Positions 1-9,100 of a DNA stretch of 64,000 nucleotides are shown here, piece by piece. A model generated the notes under the pieces. That model saw only the letters and a list, made by a program, of their open reading frames with translations, had not been told where the DNA came from and did no database searches. This DNA is from Sphingobium scionense (GTDB taxonomy: Bacteria > Pseudomonadota > Alphaproteobacteria > Sphingomonadales > Sphingomonadaceae), in assembly GCF_014197035.1 (NCBI RefSeq), contig NZ_JACIEU010000001.1:248001-312000 (forward strand), written 5' to 3'. The first letter of the stretch is position 1; each line of letters opens with the position of its first letter. The position numbers and the translations under genes are program-made.

Positions 1-1
1 G

Positions 2-2800
2 TCGACCAACAACATCCTGTCGCCCGCCAACGGCAAGCCGATCATCGTTCCCTCGCAGGACATGGTCCTGGGTATCTATTACCTGTCGATGGAACGCGAA
101 GGCGAGCCGGGCGAAGGCATGCTGTTGTCCGACATGCAGGAGGTCCACCAGGCCCTCTATGCCAAGGCGGTCACCCTGCATTCGAAGATCATCAGCCGCG
201 TGCCGCAGACCGACGAAGCCGGTCAGCAGTATATGAAGCGCTTCGAAACGACCCCCGGCCGCATGCTGCTGGGCGAATGTCTGCCCAAGTCGCACAAGGT
301 GCCCTTCGACGTCGTCAACCGCCTTCTGACCAAGAAGGAAATCGGGGACGTGATCGATCAGGTCTATCGTCACACTGGCCAGAAGGACACGGTGCTGTTC
401 GCCGACGCGATCATGTCGCTGGGCTTCAAGCACGCGTTCCAGGCGGGCATCAGCTTCGGCAAGGACGACATGGTCATCCCCGACAGCAAGGTGACGATGG
501 TCGACGAGACCAAGGCACTGGTGGCGGACTATGAGCAGCAGTATCAGGACGGTCTGATCACGCAGCAGGAAAAGTACAACAAGGTGATCGACGCCTGGAG
601 CCGTTGCGGCGACCAGGTCGCGAACGCCATGATGGACGAAATCCGTGCCCAGCCCAAGGATCCCAAGACCGGTCGTCTGGCGCCGATCAACTCCATCTAC
701 ATGATGGCGCATTCCGGTGCCCGTGGTTCGCAGGCGCAGATGAAGCAGCTGGCCGGTATGCGCGGCCTGATGGCCAAGCCTTCGGGCGAGATCATCGAAA
801 CGCCGATCATCTCGAACTTCAAGGAAGGTCTGACCGTCCTTGAATATTTCAACTCGACCCACGGCGCCCGTAAGGGCCTGGCCGACACTGCGCTCAAGAC
901 GGCAAATTCGGGTTACCTGACCCGCCGTCTGGTCGACGTGTCGCAGGACTGCACCATCGTCGAGGAAGATTGCGGCACCGAAAAGGCGCTGGAGATGAAG
1001 GCCATCGTTCAGGGTGGTTCGGTCATCGCCTCGCTGGGCGAACGTATTCTGGGCCGCACCACGGCGCAGGATATCGTCGACAGCAAGGATGGCACCGTCA
1101 TCATCCCGATCGGCACCCTGCTGGACGAAGCCATGATCACCCAGATCGAGGCGATCGGCACGCAGGCGGTGAAGATCCGCAGCCCGCTGATCTGCGAAAG
1201 CCGGATGGGCGTTTGCGGCAAGTGCTACGGCCGCGACCTCGCCCGTGGTACGCCGGTGAACATCGGTGAAGCGGTCGGCGTCATCGCGGCACAGTCCATC
1301 GGTGAACCGGGCACGCAGCTTACCATGCGTACCTTCCACATCGGCGGCGCGGCGAACTTCAACGAAACGTCGAACCTGGAATCGATGTCGGACGGCACGA
1401 TCGAACTGCGCGACATGCCGACCATCACCGACAAGAACGGCCGTCGCCTGTCGCTCGCCCGCAACGGCGAAGTCGCGATCATCGACAACGAGGGTCGCGA
1501 GCGCGAAACGCACCGCCTGCCTTATGGCGCCACCATCCTGTTCGCAGATGGCGATGCCGTGAAGAAAGGGGATCGCTTCGCCGAATGGGATCCCTTCACC
1601 ATGCCGGTGATCACGGAAAAGCCGGGTATCGTTAAGTATGTCGACCTGATCGACAACAAGACGCTGACCGAACAGACCGACGAAGCCACCGGCATCGCCC
1701 AGCGCGTCGTGATCGAACATCGTGGTGCTGCCCGGACCAAGGAAGATCTGCGTCCGCGCCTGACCTTGATGGACGACGACAGCGGCGAAGCCGCCCGCTA
1801 CATGCTGGCGGTGGGTGCAACCCTGTCGGTCGACGATGGTGCACAGGTTCAGGCCGGTGACGTGCTGGCGCGTGTCAGCCGTGAAGCGGCCAAGACCCGC
1901 GACATCACCGGTGGTCTGCCGCGCGTCGCCGAACTGTTCGAAGCCCGCAAGCCCAAGGACAATGCGATCATTGCCAAGGTCTCGGGCCGGGTCCAGTTCC
2001 TCAAGGATTACAAGGCGAAGCGCAAGATCGCCATCAATCCCGAGGATGGCGGCGAGCCGGTCGAATATCTGATCCCCAAGAGCAAGGTGATCGACGTTCA
2101 GGAAGGCGACTACGTCAAGCGTGGCGACAACCTGATCGGCGGTTCGCCCGACCCGCACGACATTCTGGAAGTGCTCGGCATCGAGCCGCTGGCCGAATAT
2201 CTGGTCGCCGAAATCCAGGAAGTCTATCGCTTGCAGGGCGTGAAGATCAACGACAAGCACATCGAGACGATCGTTCGTCAGATGCTGCAGAAGGTCGAGA
2301 TCATCGAGTCCGGCGACACCACCCTGCTGGTGGGCGAGCAGGTCGACCGCGAGGAAATGGACGAGATCAACAGCAAGCTGCAGCCGGGCTTCGCCCCGGC
2401 CGCCGGCAAGCCGGTGTTGCTCGGCATCACCAAGGCTTCGCTGCAGACCCGTTCGTTCATCTCGGCGGCGTCCTTCCAGGAAACCACCCGCGTCCTCACG
2501 GAAGCGGCGGTCCAGGGCAAGAAGGACACGCTGGTTGGCCTTAAGGAAAACGTCATCGTCGGCCGCCTGATCCCGGCCGGCACCGGTGCCGGCATGAACC
2601 GCCTGCGTGTTGCCGCCTCGTCGCGTGACGCGGCGATGCGCGCTGCGCTGCGCGCTTCCAGCCAGGTCGACCTGATCGCGCCGAAGAGCGCGGCCCAGGA
2701 ACATGCGGCCGAACTGGCCCAGGGTCCGGAAGCCGCGATCGGCGACGATCCGCTGGGTGCCGTGCAGGGTGATGATTTCACCACGCAGGACATGGACTGA
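2..2800 (+). CDS. rpoC: RNA polymerase beta' subunit, C-terminal part (5' end outside window)
   Basis: This is the C-terminal two thirds of the beta' subunit of RNA polymerase; the reading frame is already open at base 2, so the start lies upstream of the window. The first visible residues ([18 protein letters not shown]) are typical beta' sequence just after the active-site region. Further on are the Zn-binding segment with CGKCYG near base 1213, the conserved [19 protein letters not shown] segment near base 1266 (trigger loop and bridge helix region), and the C-terminal region ending in a variable acidic tail. It is expected to follow rpoB in an operon. A hairpin and then a strong terminator follow the stop codon. 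Identity is certain; only the partial extent is a limit. Confidence 0.98.
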   Translation, partial: STNNILSPANGKPIIVPSQDMVLGIYYLSMEREGEPGEGMLLSDMQEVHQALYAKAVTLHSKIISRVPQTDEAGQQYMKRFETTPGRMLLGECLPKSHKVPFDVVNRLLTKKEIGDVIDQVYRHTGQKDTVLFADAIMSLGFKHAFQAGISFGKDDMVIPDSKVTMVDETKALVADYEQQYQDGLITQQEKYNKVIDAWSRCGDQVANAMMDEIRAQPKDPKTGRLAPINSIYMMAHSGARGSQAQMKQLAGMRGLMAKPSGEIIETPIISNFKEGLTVLEYFNSTHGARKGLADTALKTANSGYLTRRLVDVSQDCTIVEEDCGTEKALEMKAIVQGGSVIASLGERILGRTTAQDIVDSKDGTVIIPIGTLLDEAMITQIEAIGTQAVKIRSPLICESRMGVCGKCYGRDLARGTPVNIGEAVGVIAAQSIGEPGTQLTMRTFHIGGAANFNETSNLESMSDGTIELRDMPTITDKNGRRLSLARNGEVAIIDNEGRERETHRLPYGATILFADGDAVKKGDRFAEWDPFTMPVITEKPGIVKYVDLIDNKTLTEQTDEATGIAQRVVIEHRGAARTKEDLRPRLTLMDDDSGEAARYMLAVGATLSVDDGAQVQAGDVLARVSREAAKTRDITGGLPRVAELFEARKPKDNAIIAKVSGRVQFLKDYKAKRKIAINPEDGGEPVEYLIPKSKVIDVQEGDYVKRGDNLIGGSPDPHDILEVLGIEPLAEYLVAEIQEVYRLQGVKINDKHIETIVRQMLQKVEIIESGDTTLLVGEQVDREEMDEINSKLQPGFAPAAGKPVLLGITKASLQTRSFISAASFQETTRVLTEAAVQGKKDTLVGLKENVIVGRLIPAGTGAGMNRLRVAASSRDAAMRAALRASSQVDLIAPKSAAQEHAAELAQGPEAAIGDDPLGAVQGDDFTTQDMD

Positions 2801-2816
2801 CTTTGAAAAGGCAGGC

Positions 2817-2840
2817 GCCGCTTCCTAAATGGGAAGCGGC
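2817..2840 (+). other. hairpin directly downstream of rpoC
   Basis: A 9-bp perfect stem (GCCGCTTCC with GGAAGCGGC) closes a TAAAT loop 17 bases after the rpoC stop codon. No T-tract follows, so it is not a classical intrinsic terminator by itself. It may protect the mRNA 3' end or act with the terminator about 35 bases further on. Confidence 0.55.
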
Positions 2841-2873
2841 TCCCAGCCCGGTTTTGAAGAAGACCGACAGATT

Positions 2874-2910
2874 GCCCGCCGGATCAGCATTGATCCGGCG
2901 GGCTTTTCTT
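2874..2910 (+). terminator. intrinsic terminator of the rpoC operon
   Basis: A 13-bp perfect stem (GCCCGCCGGATCA with TGATCCGGCGGGC) with a 4-base loop is followed by TTTTCTTT. This is the strongest terminator in the area and separates the rpo operon from the tRNA gene. Confidence 0.88.
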
Positions 2911-2988
2911 TGCCTGACGAAGGAAAGCGATCAGCCATAAGCACCGTCGGCCAATCCAAAAAACTGCAAGAAAAGCCGCATAAAGCGC

Positions 2989-3017
2989 TTGACCGACTCT
3001 AAAACCCCGCCTATCTG
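2989..3017 (+). promoter_or_regulatory. sigma70-type promoter of the tRNA-Gln gene
   Basis: TTGACC at 2989-2994 and TATCTG at 3012-3017 are separated by 17 bases. Transcription would start near 3024, about 27 bases before the tRNA. The placement and the near-consensus -35 box support it; no experiment is implied. Confidence 0.6.
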
Positions 3018-3050
3018 CGGCCTCCCAAGCGGGGCAAGCCCTGCTGATGA

Positions 3051-3124
3051 TGCCCGATCCTCTAATGGTAAGAGAGCGGACTCTGACTCCGTCAATCAAG
3101 GTTCGAATCCTTGTCGGGCATCCA
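3051..3124 (+). tRNA. tRNA-Gln (anticodon CTG)
   Basis: A full 74-nt cloverleaf can be drawn. The 7-bp acceptor stem is TGCCCGA with TCGGGCA, the D arm CTCT/AGAG, the anticodon stem GCGGA/TCCGT with loop CTCTGAC (anticodon CTG), the variable loop CAAT, and the T arm CAAGG/CCTTG with loop TTCGAAT. It ends with discriminator T and an encoded CCA at 3122-3124. The anticodon reads CAG (Gln). The next gene starts about 90 bases downstream. Confidence 0.97.
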
Positions 3125-3175
3125 ATTCTTCCGCATCACTGAAAAACTGGTTCTGTCATGGCACTGCACGCCCTA

Positions 3176-3215
3176 TGGACGTAAGCAGCCATCATCCCTA
3201 TATACCGGTCGGTAT
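3176..3215 (+). promoter_or_regulatory. promoter and operator O1 of the TetR gene, overlapping its start codon
   Basis: A candidate -35 (TGGACG, 3176-3181) and -10 (TATATA, 3199-3204) are 17 bases apart. The palindrome ATACC-GGTC-GGTAT at 3202-3215 overlaps the end of the -10 box and the first two bases of the ATG at 3214. The same ATACC-N4-GGTA pattern recurs twice upstream of the RND operon, also at -10 boxes. This suggests autoregulation by the TetR protein. The predicted transcript start is only a few bases before the ATG. Confidence 0.65.
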
Positions 3216-3825
3216 GGAAATCACGGCAACACAGAGCGGCAGGGGCCGCCCGAGGGAATTCGATCCCGAGGAAGCCCTGGCGGCTGCGCTTCAGGTCTTC
3301 TGGCGGCGCGGCTATGAAGGCGCATCGCTGGCGGAGCTGACCGAAGCGATGGGCATCACCAAGCCCAGCCTCTATGCCTGCTTCGGCAACAAGGAAGCCC
3401 TGTTCCGCAAGGCGTTGGACCTCTATGAGCGCGACAAGCTCTGCTATGTGAAGGCATCGCTCGAAGAACCCACCGCCAAGGCCGTCGCCGAACGCATGCT
3501 GCGTGGTTCGCTGGCAATCCAGACCGGCAATACCGATCCTCAGGGTTGCATGGGTGTCATCAGTTCGGTCGGTGGCACCGCCCATTCCGAATGCATCCGC
3601 GACGAAGTGCTGGCACGCCGTGCCTCTTCCGACCGCGCCCTGCTCGACAGGTTCGAGCGCGCACAGGCGGAAGGCGACCTGCCCACCGGAGTCGAGCCGC
3701 AGGCGCTCGCCTGCTACCTGTCGACCGTGATCCAGGGCATGGCCGTGCAGGCCGGCGCAGGCGTGCCGCGCGAGCGGCTGGAACAGTTGATCGACACCAC
3801 CCTTACCATGTGGCCGAGCAAATAG
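3214..3825 (+). CDS. TetR/AcrR family transcriptional regulator
   Basis: This 203-aa protein is a ligand-responsive repressor, probably of the RND efflux operon downstream. The N-terminal helix-turn-helix lies at about residues 10-60 (AALQVFWRRGYEGASLAELT, then GITKPSLYACFGNKEALF), the classic TetR_N pattern. The C-terminal part resembles the TetR_C family found in AcrR-like and bacterial stress regulators. An open frame extends back to 2989, but that stretch runs through the tRNA and cannot be coding. ATG 3214 is chosen because the homology begins there, although no Shine-Dalgarno sequence is visible, so the mRNA may be leaderless. The ATACC-N4-GGTA operators at its own start and before the pump operon support a role as local repressor. 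The inducer is unknown. Confidence 0.93.
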   Translation: MEITATQSGRGRPREFDPEEALAAALQVFWRRGYEGASLAELTEAMGITKPSLYACFGNKEALFRKALDLYERDKLCYVKASLEEPTAKAVAERMLRGSLAIQTGNTDPQGCMGVISSVGGTAHSECIRDEVLARRASSDRALLDRFERAQAEGDLPTGVEPQALACYLSTVIQGMAVQAGAGVPRERLEQLIDTTLTMWPSK

Positions 3826-3973
3826 AGCCCATTCCAAGCCGCCGGAATCACGCGCCGGCTCGGAGGCGAGGCCAGCGCCTCTAAAAGGTGGCACAACTAA
3901 AATCGAGAGGAGCCCGATCGATACAATCGGATATGCTCCGGCGATTTTATTTCGTTATCGCAGCGACGCCCCC

Positions 3974-4012
3974 TTGAAATTGACGCACTGCGAATAAAAT
4001 ACCTTCCGGTAC
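3974..4012 (+). promoter_or_regulatory. candidate promoter P1 with operator O2 of the RND operon
   Basis: TTGAAA (3974-3979) and TAAAAT (3995-4000) are separated by 15 bases. The inverted repeat ATACC-TTCC-GGTAC at 3999-4012 starts in the last bases of that -10 box. The operator matches O1 and O3 in both half-sites and spacer length. The promoter itself is less certain than the operator. Confidence 0.5.
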
Positions 4013-4022
4013 AAAAAGACGG

Positions 4023-4061
4023 TTGACGGGATAGCCCTCGTTAATATATACCGCATGGTAC
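4023..4061 (+). promoter_or_regulatory. promoter P2 with operator O3 of the RND operon
   Basis: TTGACG (4023-4028) and TATATA (4045-4050) are 16 bases apart. The repeat ATACC-GCAT-GGTAC lies at 4048-4061, starting at the fourth base of the -10 box exactly as in O1. A bound TetR dimer would block RNA polymerase. Transcription from here would give a leader of about 270 nt before the first operon gene at 4329. Confidence 0.65.
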
Positions 4062-4097
4062 ACAATGATGCTGGGTGCGTAGCCCAGGGAGGTCATC

Positions 4098-4133
4098 ATG
4101 CAGCAATTCAAACATCGGCGCTGTCGACGATAG
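4098..4133 (+). CDS. putative 11-aa Arg-rich leader peptide of the RND operon
   Basis: A very short ORF encoding MQQFKHRRCRR lies in the leader of the efflux operon. It has a good ribosome-binding site (GGGAGG, 6 bases before the ATG) and ends at TAG 4131. A small hairpin with a GTAA tetraloop (CCCG/CGGG, 4156-4167) follows. Leader peptides whose translation controls efflux genes are known (for example PA5471.1 upstream of mexXY control in Pseudomonas aeruginosa); a similar role here is inference. It might also be a chance ORF. The rest of the 3826-4328 gap holds the two promoter/operator sites and no further gene that I can support. Confidence 0.4.
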   Translation: MQQFKHRRCRR

Positions 4134-4328
4134 CGTCATCTAAAAGGGGCGGTTTCCCGGTAACGGGCTCCTCCTGATTCACCATTTTTGCGCTCTCTTC
4201 GCGACGGTCCGTGCCGTTCGCGCTGCAAGAACGCATGCCCGCATCTTCGGGCGAGTATTTCGGGACGCGCGATGCGTTTTGCCGCGTGATGACATGCGCC
4301 CGATCCAGATTACAGGAAGGAAAAGGCC

Positions 4329-4739
4329 ATGGCTTTCCTTGATTTCGCCCAGGCGCTTGCCGGCCCGCATATGGCCGTTGGCGCCGCCCGTAGCGCCCCC
4401 GCTCCGCACTTCGCGGCAGAAGCCTTGGCAGCCGATTTTTCTGCCCAGGAATGGCAGATCGTCGATCTCGCCCGTACCGATGGTTTGCGCTCGCTGCGCG
4501 GCCCCGGCCGCTTCGCCCGCCTGCGCAAGTGGATCTGGGGCGAGGAACATAGCCCGACCCTCGCCAGCGAACGGCTCGAAGCGTTGCGCCGCCTGGCCGT
4601 CGAGGCCTGGCACAAGGGCTATGCCGTTTCGCTGTCCGCCCTCGCCGCCTTCCGTGCGGCCGGCTTTTCCACCGCGCAGCTCGAACTGCTGCTCGCCACC
4701 ATCAGCGCGGGCCGCACTGCCCGCGTCCCCCGGAGCTAA
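4329..4739 (+). CDS. hypothetical protein, first gene of the RND efflux operon
   Basis: This 136-aa protein is not recognised. It is Ala/Arg/Leu-rich and mostly helical by eye, with a Trp-rich centre (RLRKWIWGEEHSP at about residues 64-76) and no signal peptide or membrane segment, so it is probably cytoplasmic. The start at 4329 has AGGAAGG nine bases upstream. It ends three bases before the membrane-fusion gene, so the two are cotranscribed and probably translationally coupled. Codon use is the same as in its neighbours, which argues that it is a real gene. An overlapping frame (4279-4746) is rejected. A role in pump regulation or assembly would be guesswork. Confidence 0.75.
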   Translation: MAFLDFAQALAGPHMAVGAARSAPAPHFAAEALAADFSAQEWQIVDLARTDGLRSLRGPGRFARLRKWIWGEEHSPTLASERLEALRRLAVEAWHKGYAVSLSALAAFRAAGFSTAQLELLLATISAGRTARVPRS

Positions 4740-4742
4740 TCC

Positions 4743-6005
4743 ATGAACCAGTTCACCAAGATAACCGCCGACGGGTCCGCGTCGGACATCCATGCATCCC
4801 CCGGAAGCCGATGGTCGCGCAAGCATGGCGGCATTGCCGCCATCGCGCTCATCGCTCTGTTCGGCATCGGCTGGAAGCTGGTCGACCGCCCCTCGGCCCA
4901 GGCCGCAGCCACCCCGCTGGCGGCAGTCGGCGTTTCCGCGCCGCTCGCCCGCAGCGTGACGCAGTGGGATGACTATGTCGGCCGCTTCGCCCCCAGCCAG
5001 ACGGTCGAGATCCGCCCCCGCGTATCGGGCGCGGTGACCGCCATCCACTTCCGCGACGGCGACTTCGTTCGTCAGGGGCAGTTGCTTTTCACCATCGACC
5101 AGCGCCCCTTCCAGGCCGCTCTGGCCGAGGCTCGGGCCAACGTCGCCTCCGCCCGCAGCGCGCTGCTGCTGGCGCAGAATGACTATGGCCGCGTCCAGCG
5201 GCTGACCGGCGACGAAGCCGTGTCGGCAAGCGAGGTGGATTCGCTCCGCTCGCGTCTGCAGGCGGCGCAGGCCGCTCTGGCCGGCGCGCAGGCCCGCGAA
5301 CGCAGCCGGGCGCTGGATGTCGAGTTCACCCAGGTGCGTGCGCCGATTTCCGGCCGCGTATCGGATCGCCGCGTCGACGTCGGCAATCTGGTGTCGGGCG
5401 GAGAAGGCAGCACCGCGTCGCTGCTGACCACGGTCAACAAGCTCGACCCCATCTACTTCAACTTCGATGCATCCGAAGCGCTCTACCTCAAGTCGCAGCG
5501 CGACAAGGAGAATGGCGGCGCGGTGGAAGTGCGGTTGCAGGACGAGGCGGACTATAACCATCAGGGCCGTCTGGACTTCACCGACAATGGGCTTGATCCC
5601 CGTTCGGGCACGATCCGCATCCGCGCCGTGTTCGACAATCCGGGCAATTTCCTGACCCCCGGCCTGTTCGGCAATATGCGCCTGGCCAATGGCGGCAAGG
5701 CCAATGCCCTGCTGGTCCCCGACGAGGCGATCCAGTCCGACCAGGCACGCAAGACCGTGCTGGTGGTGGACAAGGATGACAGCGTCGCGGTGAAGCCGGT
5801 CGAGCTTGGCCCGATCGTCGACGGGCTGCGCATCATCCGCAGCGGCCTCGATCCCAAGGACCGCGTGGTCGTGAGCAACATCCAGGCGGCAATGCCCGGT
5901 GCCAAGGTCGCGGTGAAGCCGGCCCGGATCAGCCCGACCCCGGCGCCCGTCACCCCGGTCGACAGCGTCGCCCCGGTCGCCGCCCAGGCCACCTTCGCCC
6001 GGTAA
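4743..6005 (+). CDS. RND efflux periplasmic adaptor (membrane-fusion protein), MexE-like
   Basis: This 420-aa HlyD/AcrA-family protein links the inner-membrane pump to the outer-membrane channel. An N-terminal membrane anchor lies at about residues 29-48. The lipoyl half-motifs (VEIRPRVSGAVTAIHFRDGD near residue 89 and VRAPISGRVSDRRVDVGN near 199) flank an alpha-helical hairpin that is Ala/Arg/Gln-rich. Beta-barrel and membrane-proximal domains follow. The length and the sequence WDDYVGRFAPSQTVEIRPRV are closest to MexE-type adaptors. GGAG precedes the ATG. The C-terminus is Pro/Val-rich and likely unstructured. Confidence 0.93.
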   Translation: MNQFTKITADGSASDIHASPGSRWSRKHGGIAAIALIALFGIGWKLVDRPSAQAAATPLAAVGVSAPLARSVTQWDDYVGRFAPSQTVEIRPRVSGAVTAIHFRDGDFVRQGQLLFTIDQRPFQAALAEARANVASARSALLLAQNDYGRVQRLTGDEAVSASEVDSLRSRLQAAQAALAGAQARERSRALDVEFTQVRAPISGRVSDRRVDVGNLVSGGEGSTASLLTTVNKLDPIYFNFDASEALYLKSQRDKENGGAVEVRLQDEADYNHQGRLDFTDNGLDPRSGTIRIRAVFDNPGNFLTPGLFGNMRLANGGKANALLVPDEAIQSDQARKTVLVVDKDDSVAVKPVELGPIVDGLRIIRSGLDPKDRVVVSNIQAAMPGAKVAVKPARISPTPAPVTPVDSVAPVAAQATFAR

Positions 6006-6010
6006 GAACT

Positions 6011-6037
6011 GGCCCCACCCTTCACACGGGTGGGGCC
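6011..6037 (+). other. perfect hairpin between the adaptor and pump genes
   Basis: GGCCCCACCC and GGGTGGGGCC form a 10-bp perfect stem with a 7-base loop, five bases after the adaptor stop codon. No T-tract follows. A second palindrome (GATCCGG/CCGGATC, near 6061-6080) lies before the pump gene. Such intra-operon hairpins often tune the ratio of proteins by RNA stability; that role here is inference. Confidence 0.55.
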
Positions 6038-6119
6038 AACCAAACGAAATTCCCTGCCCGTGATCCGGCCCCTGCCGGATCGCGCGGTATCCCTTTCGCC
6101 TTTCGCAAAGGACGATCCG

Positions 6120-9100
6120 ATGCGTTTCTCCCGTTTCTTCATCGACCGGCCGATCTTTGCCGCCGTCATCGCGGTGGTCATCACCGTGGTCGGCGCGCTC
6201 GCCTTCGTCGGCCTGCCGGTGTCCCAATATCCCGACATCGTGCCCCCCACGGTCACGGTTTCCGCCCAATATCCCGGCGCGTCGGCCGAAACGGTCGCAT
6301 CGACCGTGGCCGCGCCGATCGAACAGGAAATCAACGGCGTCGACGACATGCTTTACCAGAGCAGCCAGTCGACCGGCGACGGCAAGGTGGTCGTGACCGT
6401 CACCTTCAAGATCGGCACCGACCTGGATGCCGCACAGGTGCTGGTGCAGAACCGCGTCGCCGTCGCTATCCCGCGCCTGCCCGAGGAAGTGCAGCGACTG
6501 GGCGTCGTCACCCGCAAGACCACGCCGGAATTCCTGATGGTCGTGAATTTGCAGTCGCCCGACGGCACCTATGACCGCGACTATATCTCCAACTATGCCC
6601 TGACCCAGGTGCGCGACCGGCTGGCCCGGCTCGACGGCGTGGGCGACGTGCAACTGTTCGGTGCGCGCGACTATGCGATGCGCATCTGGATCGATCCCGA
6701 TCGCGCCGCCGCGCTGGACCTGACCGCCGGCGAGATCGTCTCGGCGCTCCGGGCACAGAATGTCCAGGTGTCGGCCGGTTCGATCGGCCAGCCACCCTAT
6801 GACCGGGGCGAAGCCTTCCAGCTTGGCGTCGAAATGCAGGGCCGCCTGACCACGCCCGATCAGTTTTCCGACATCGTCATCCGTTCCGATGCCGATGGCC
6901 ACCAGGTGCGCGTGCGCGATGTCGCTCGCGTCGAGCTGGGCGCGCAGGATTATGGCACCAACACCTATCTCAGCAACAAGCCGACGGTCGTGATCGCGAC
7001 GATGCAGCGCCCCGGCTCCAACGCGCTCGACGCCGCGGAGAAGGTCAAGGCGGAGATGGAGCAACTGTCCAAGCGCTTCCCCAAGGGCCTGGAATATAGC
7101 ATCATCTACAACCCGACCGAATTCATCAGCCAGTCGATCGACGCCGTCTATCACACGCTGTTCGAAGCGGTGATACTGGTCGTGCTCGTCATCCTCATCT
7201 TCCTGCAGAACTGGCGCGCGGCGGTCATCCCGATCATCGCGATCCCGGTCTCGCTGATCGGCACGGCGACGATGCTGGCGGCGGTCGGCTATTCGCTCAA
7301 CAACCTGTCGCTGTTCGGCCTGGTGCTGGCGATCGGCATCGTCGTCGACGACGCGATCGTCGTGGTCGAGAATGTCGAACGCAATATCGAAAATGGCATG
7401 AGCCCGCTGCAGGCGGCGCGCGTGTCGATGGACGAAGTGTCGACCGCGCTGATCGCGATCGTGCTGGTGCTGTGCGCCGTGTTCGTGCCGACCCTGTTCA
7501 TCACCGGCATTTCCGGTGCCTTCTACCAGCAGTTCGCGGTCACCATCTCGACCGCGACGGTCATCTCGCTGATCCTTTCGCTCACCCTGTCGCCGGCTGC
7601 AGCCGCCCTGCTGCTGAAGCCCAAACATGGTGCCCCTGACCTCGACAATGCGCCACGCTGGCGCCAGGTCGCGGCCAAGGCAGCGGATCGGTTCAACCAG
7701 GGCTTTGATCGGATGAGCGCGGGCTATGCGCGCCTTACCCGTTTCCTTGTCGCCCGACCCAAGAAGATGCTGCTGACCTATGCCGGCCTGATCGCTGCCA
7801 CCATCGCCCTGTTCTGGGTGACGCCCGGCGGCTTCATCCCGGCGCAGGACCAGGGTTATTTCCTGGCCGTCGTCCAGTTGCCCTCGGGTGCATCGCTGGA
7901 GCGCACCGACAAGGTGACGCGCGAGGTCGCGGCGAAGATCCTGCCGATCAAGGGCCTGCGCGGCGCGGTGATGTTCGCCGGCTTCCATGGTCCGTCGCAG
8001 ACGCAGGCGCCCAACAGCGCGGCGATCTACTTCCCGTTCAAGAGCTTTGCCGAGCGCAAGGCGGAGGGCGCCACCTATGCCGGGATCATGGATCAGGCGA
8101 ACAAGGCGGTCGCGGGCTATGACAAGGCGCGCATCCTGCTGGTGCCGCCGCCGCTGATCCAGGGCATCGGCTCGGCCGGTGGCTATCGCCTAATGCTGGA
8201 GGACCGGGAGGATCGCGGCTATGCGGAACTCAACAAGGTCGCTGGCGAGCTGATCGGCAAGGCCAATCAGAGCCCCAGCCTGGCGCAGGTCTATACCCTG
8301 TTCGACGTCGGCACCCCGCGCATCTTCGCGGATGTCGATCGCCGCAAGGCCGACCTGCTGGGCGTGCCGCCCGAGCGCGTGTTCGAAGCGATGCAGGTCT
8401 ATCTTGGCTCTGCCTTCGTCAACGACTTCAATCTGCTTGGTCGCACCTATCGCGTGACTGCCCAGGCCGATGCCGATCATCGCGGCACCGTGGCTGATAT
8501 CGCCAACCTGAAGACCCGGTCGAACAGCGGCCAGATGGTGCCGATCGGTTCGGTCTCCACCTTCCGCGACAAGACCGGCCCCTATCGCGTGGTCCGCTAT
8601 AACCTGCTGCCCGCCGTGGAAATCGATGGCGACACGGCACCGGGCTATTCGTCGGGCCAGTCGCTGGCCACGATGGAGAAGCTCGCCGACGCGGCCCCTG
8701 CGGGTTATGCCAGCGAGTGGACCGGCGTTGCCTATCAGCAGATCAGTGCCGGCAATACCGCTGGCATCGTGTTCGGCATGGCGGTGTTCTTCGTCTTCCT
8801 GGTGCTGGCAGCGCAATATGAAAGCCTGACCCTGCCACTGGCGATCATCCTGATCGTGCCGATGTGCCTGTTCGCGGCCATGCTGGGCGTGAACCTGCGC
8901 GGGATGGACAATAATATCCTGACGCAGATCGGCCTGGTCGTGCTGATCGCCCTTGCCGCGAAGAACGCCATCCTGGTGGTCGAATTCGCCAAGCAGGCGG
9001 AAGAGGAACAGGGGCTGAGCCCGGTCGAAGCCGCCGTCCAGGCTGCCCAGACCCGTCTGCGCCCGATCCTGATGACCAGCTTCGCCTTCATCCTGGGGGC

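Noticed and set aside
2989..3213. Extended N-terminus of the TetR gene
   Set aside because: The frame runs through the tRNA-Gln gene and its flanks; family homology begins at the ATG at 3214.
4179..7988. 1269-codon open frame on the minus strand opposite the RND operon
   Set aside because: It mirrors the third-position GC bias of the plus-strand adaptor and pump genes, which have clear homology. The translation is His/Asp/Arg-rich without any domain.
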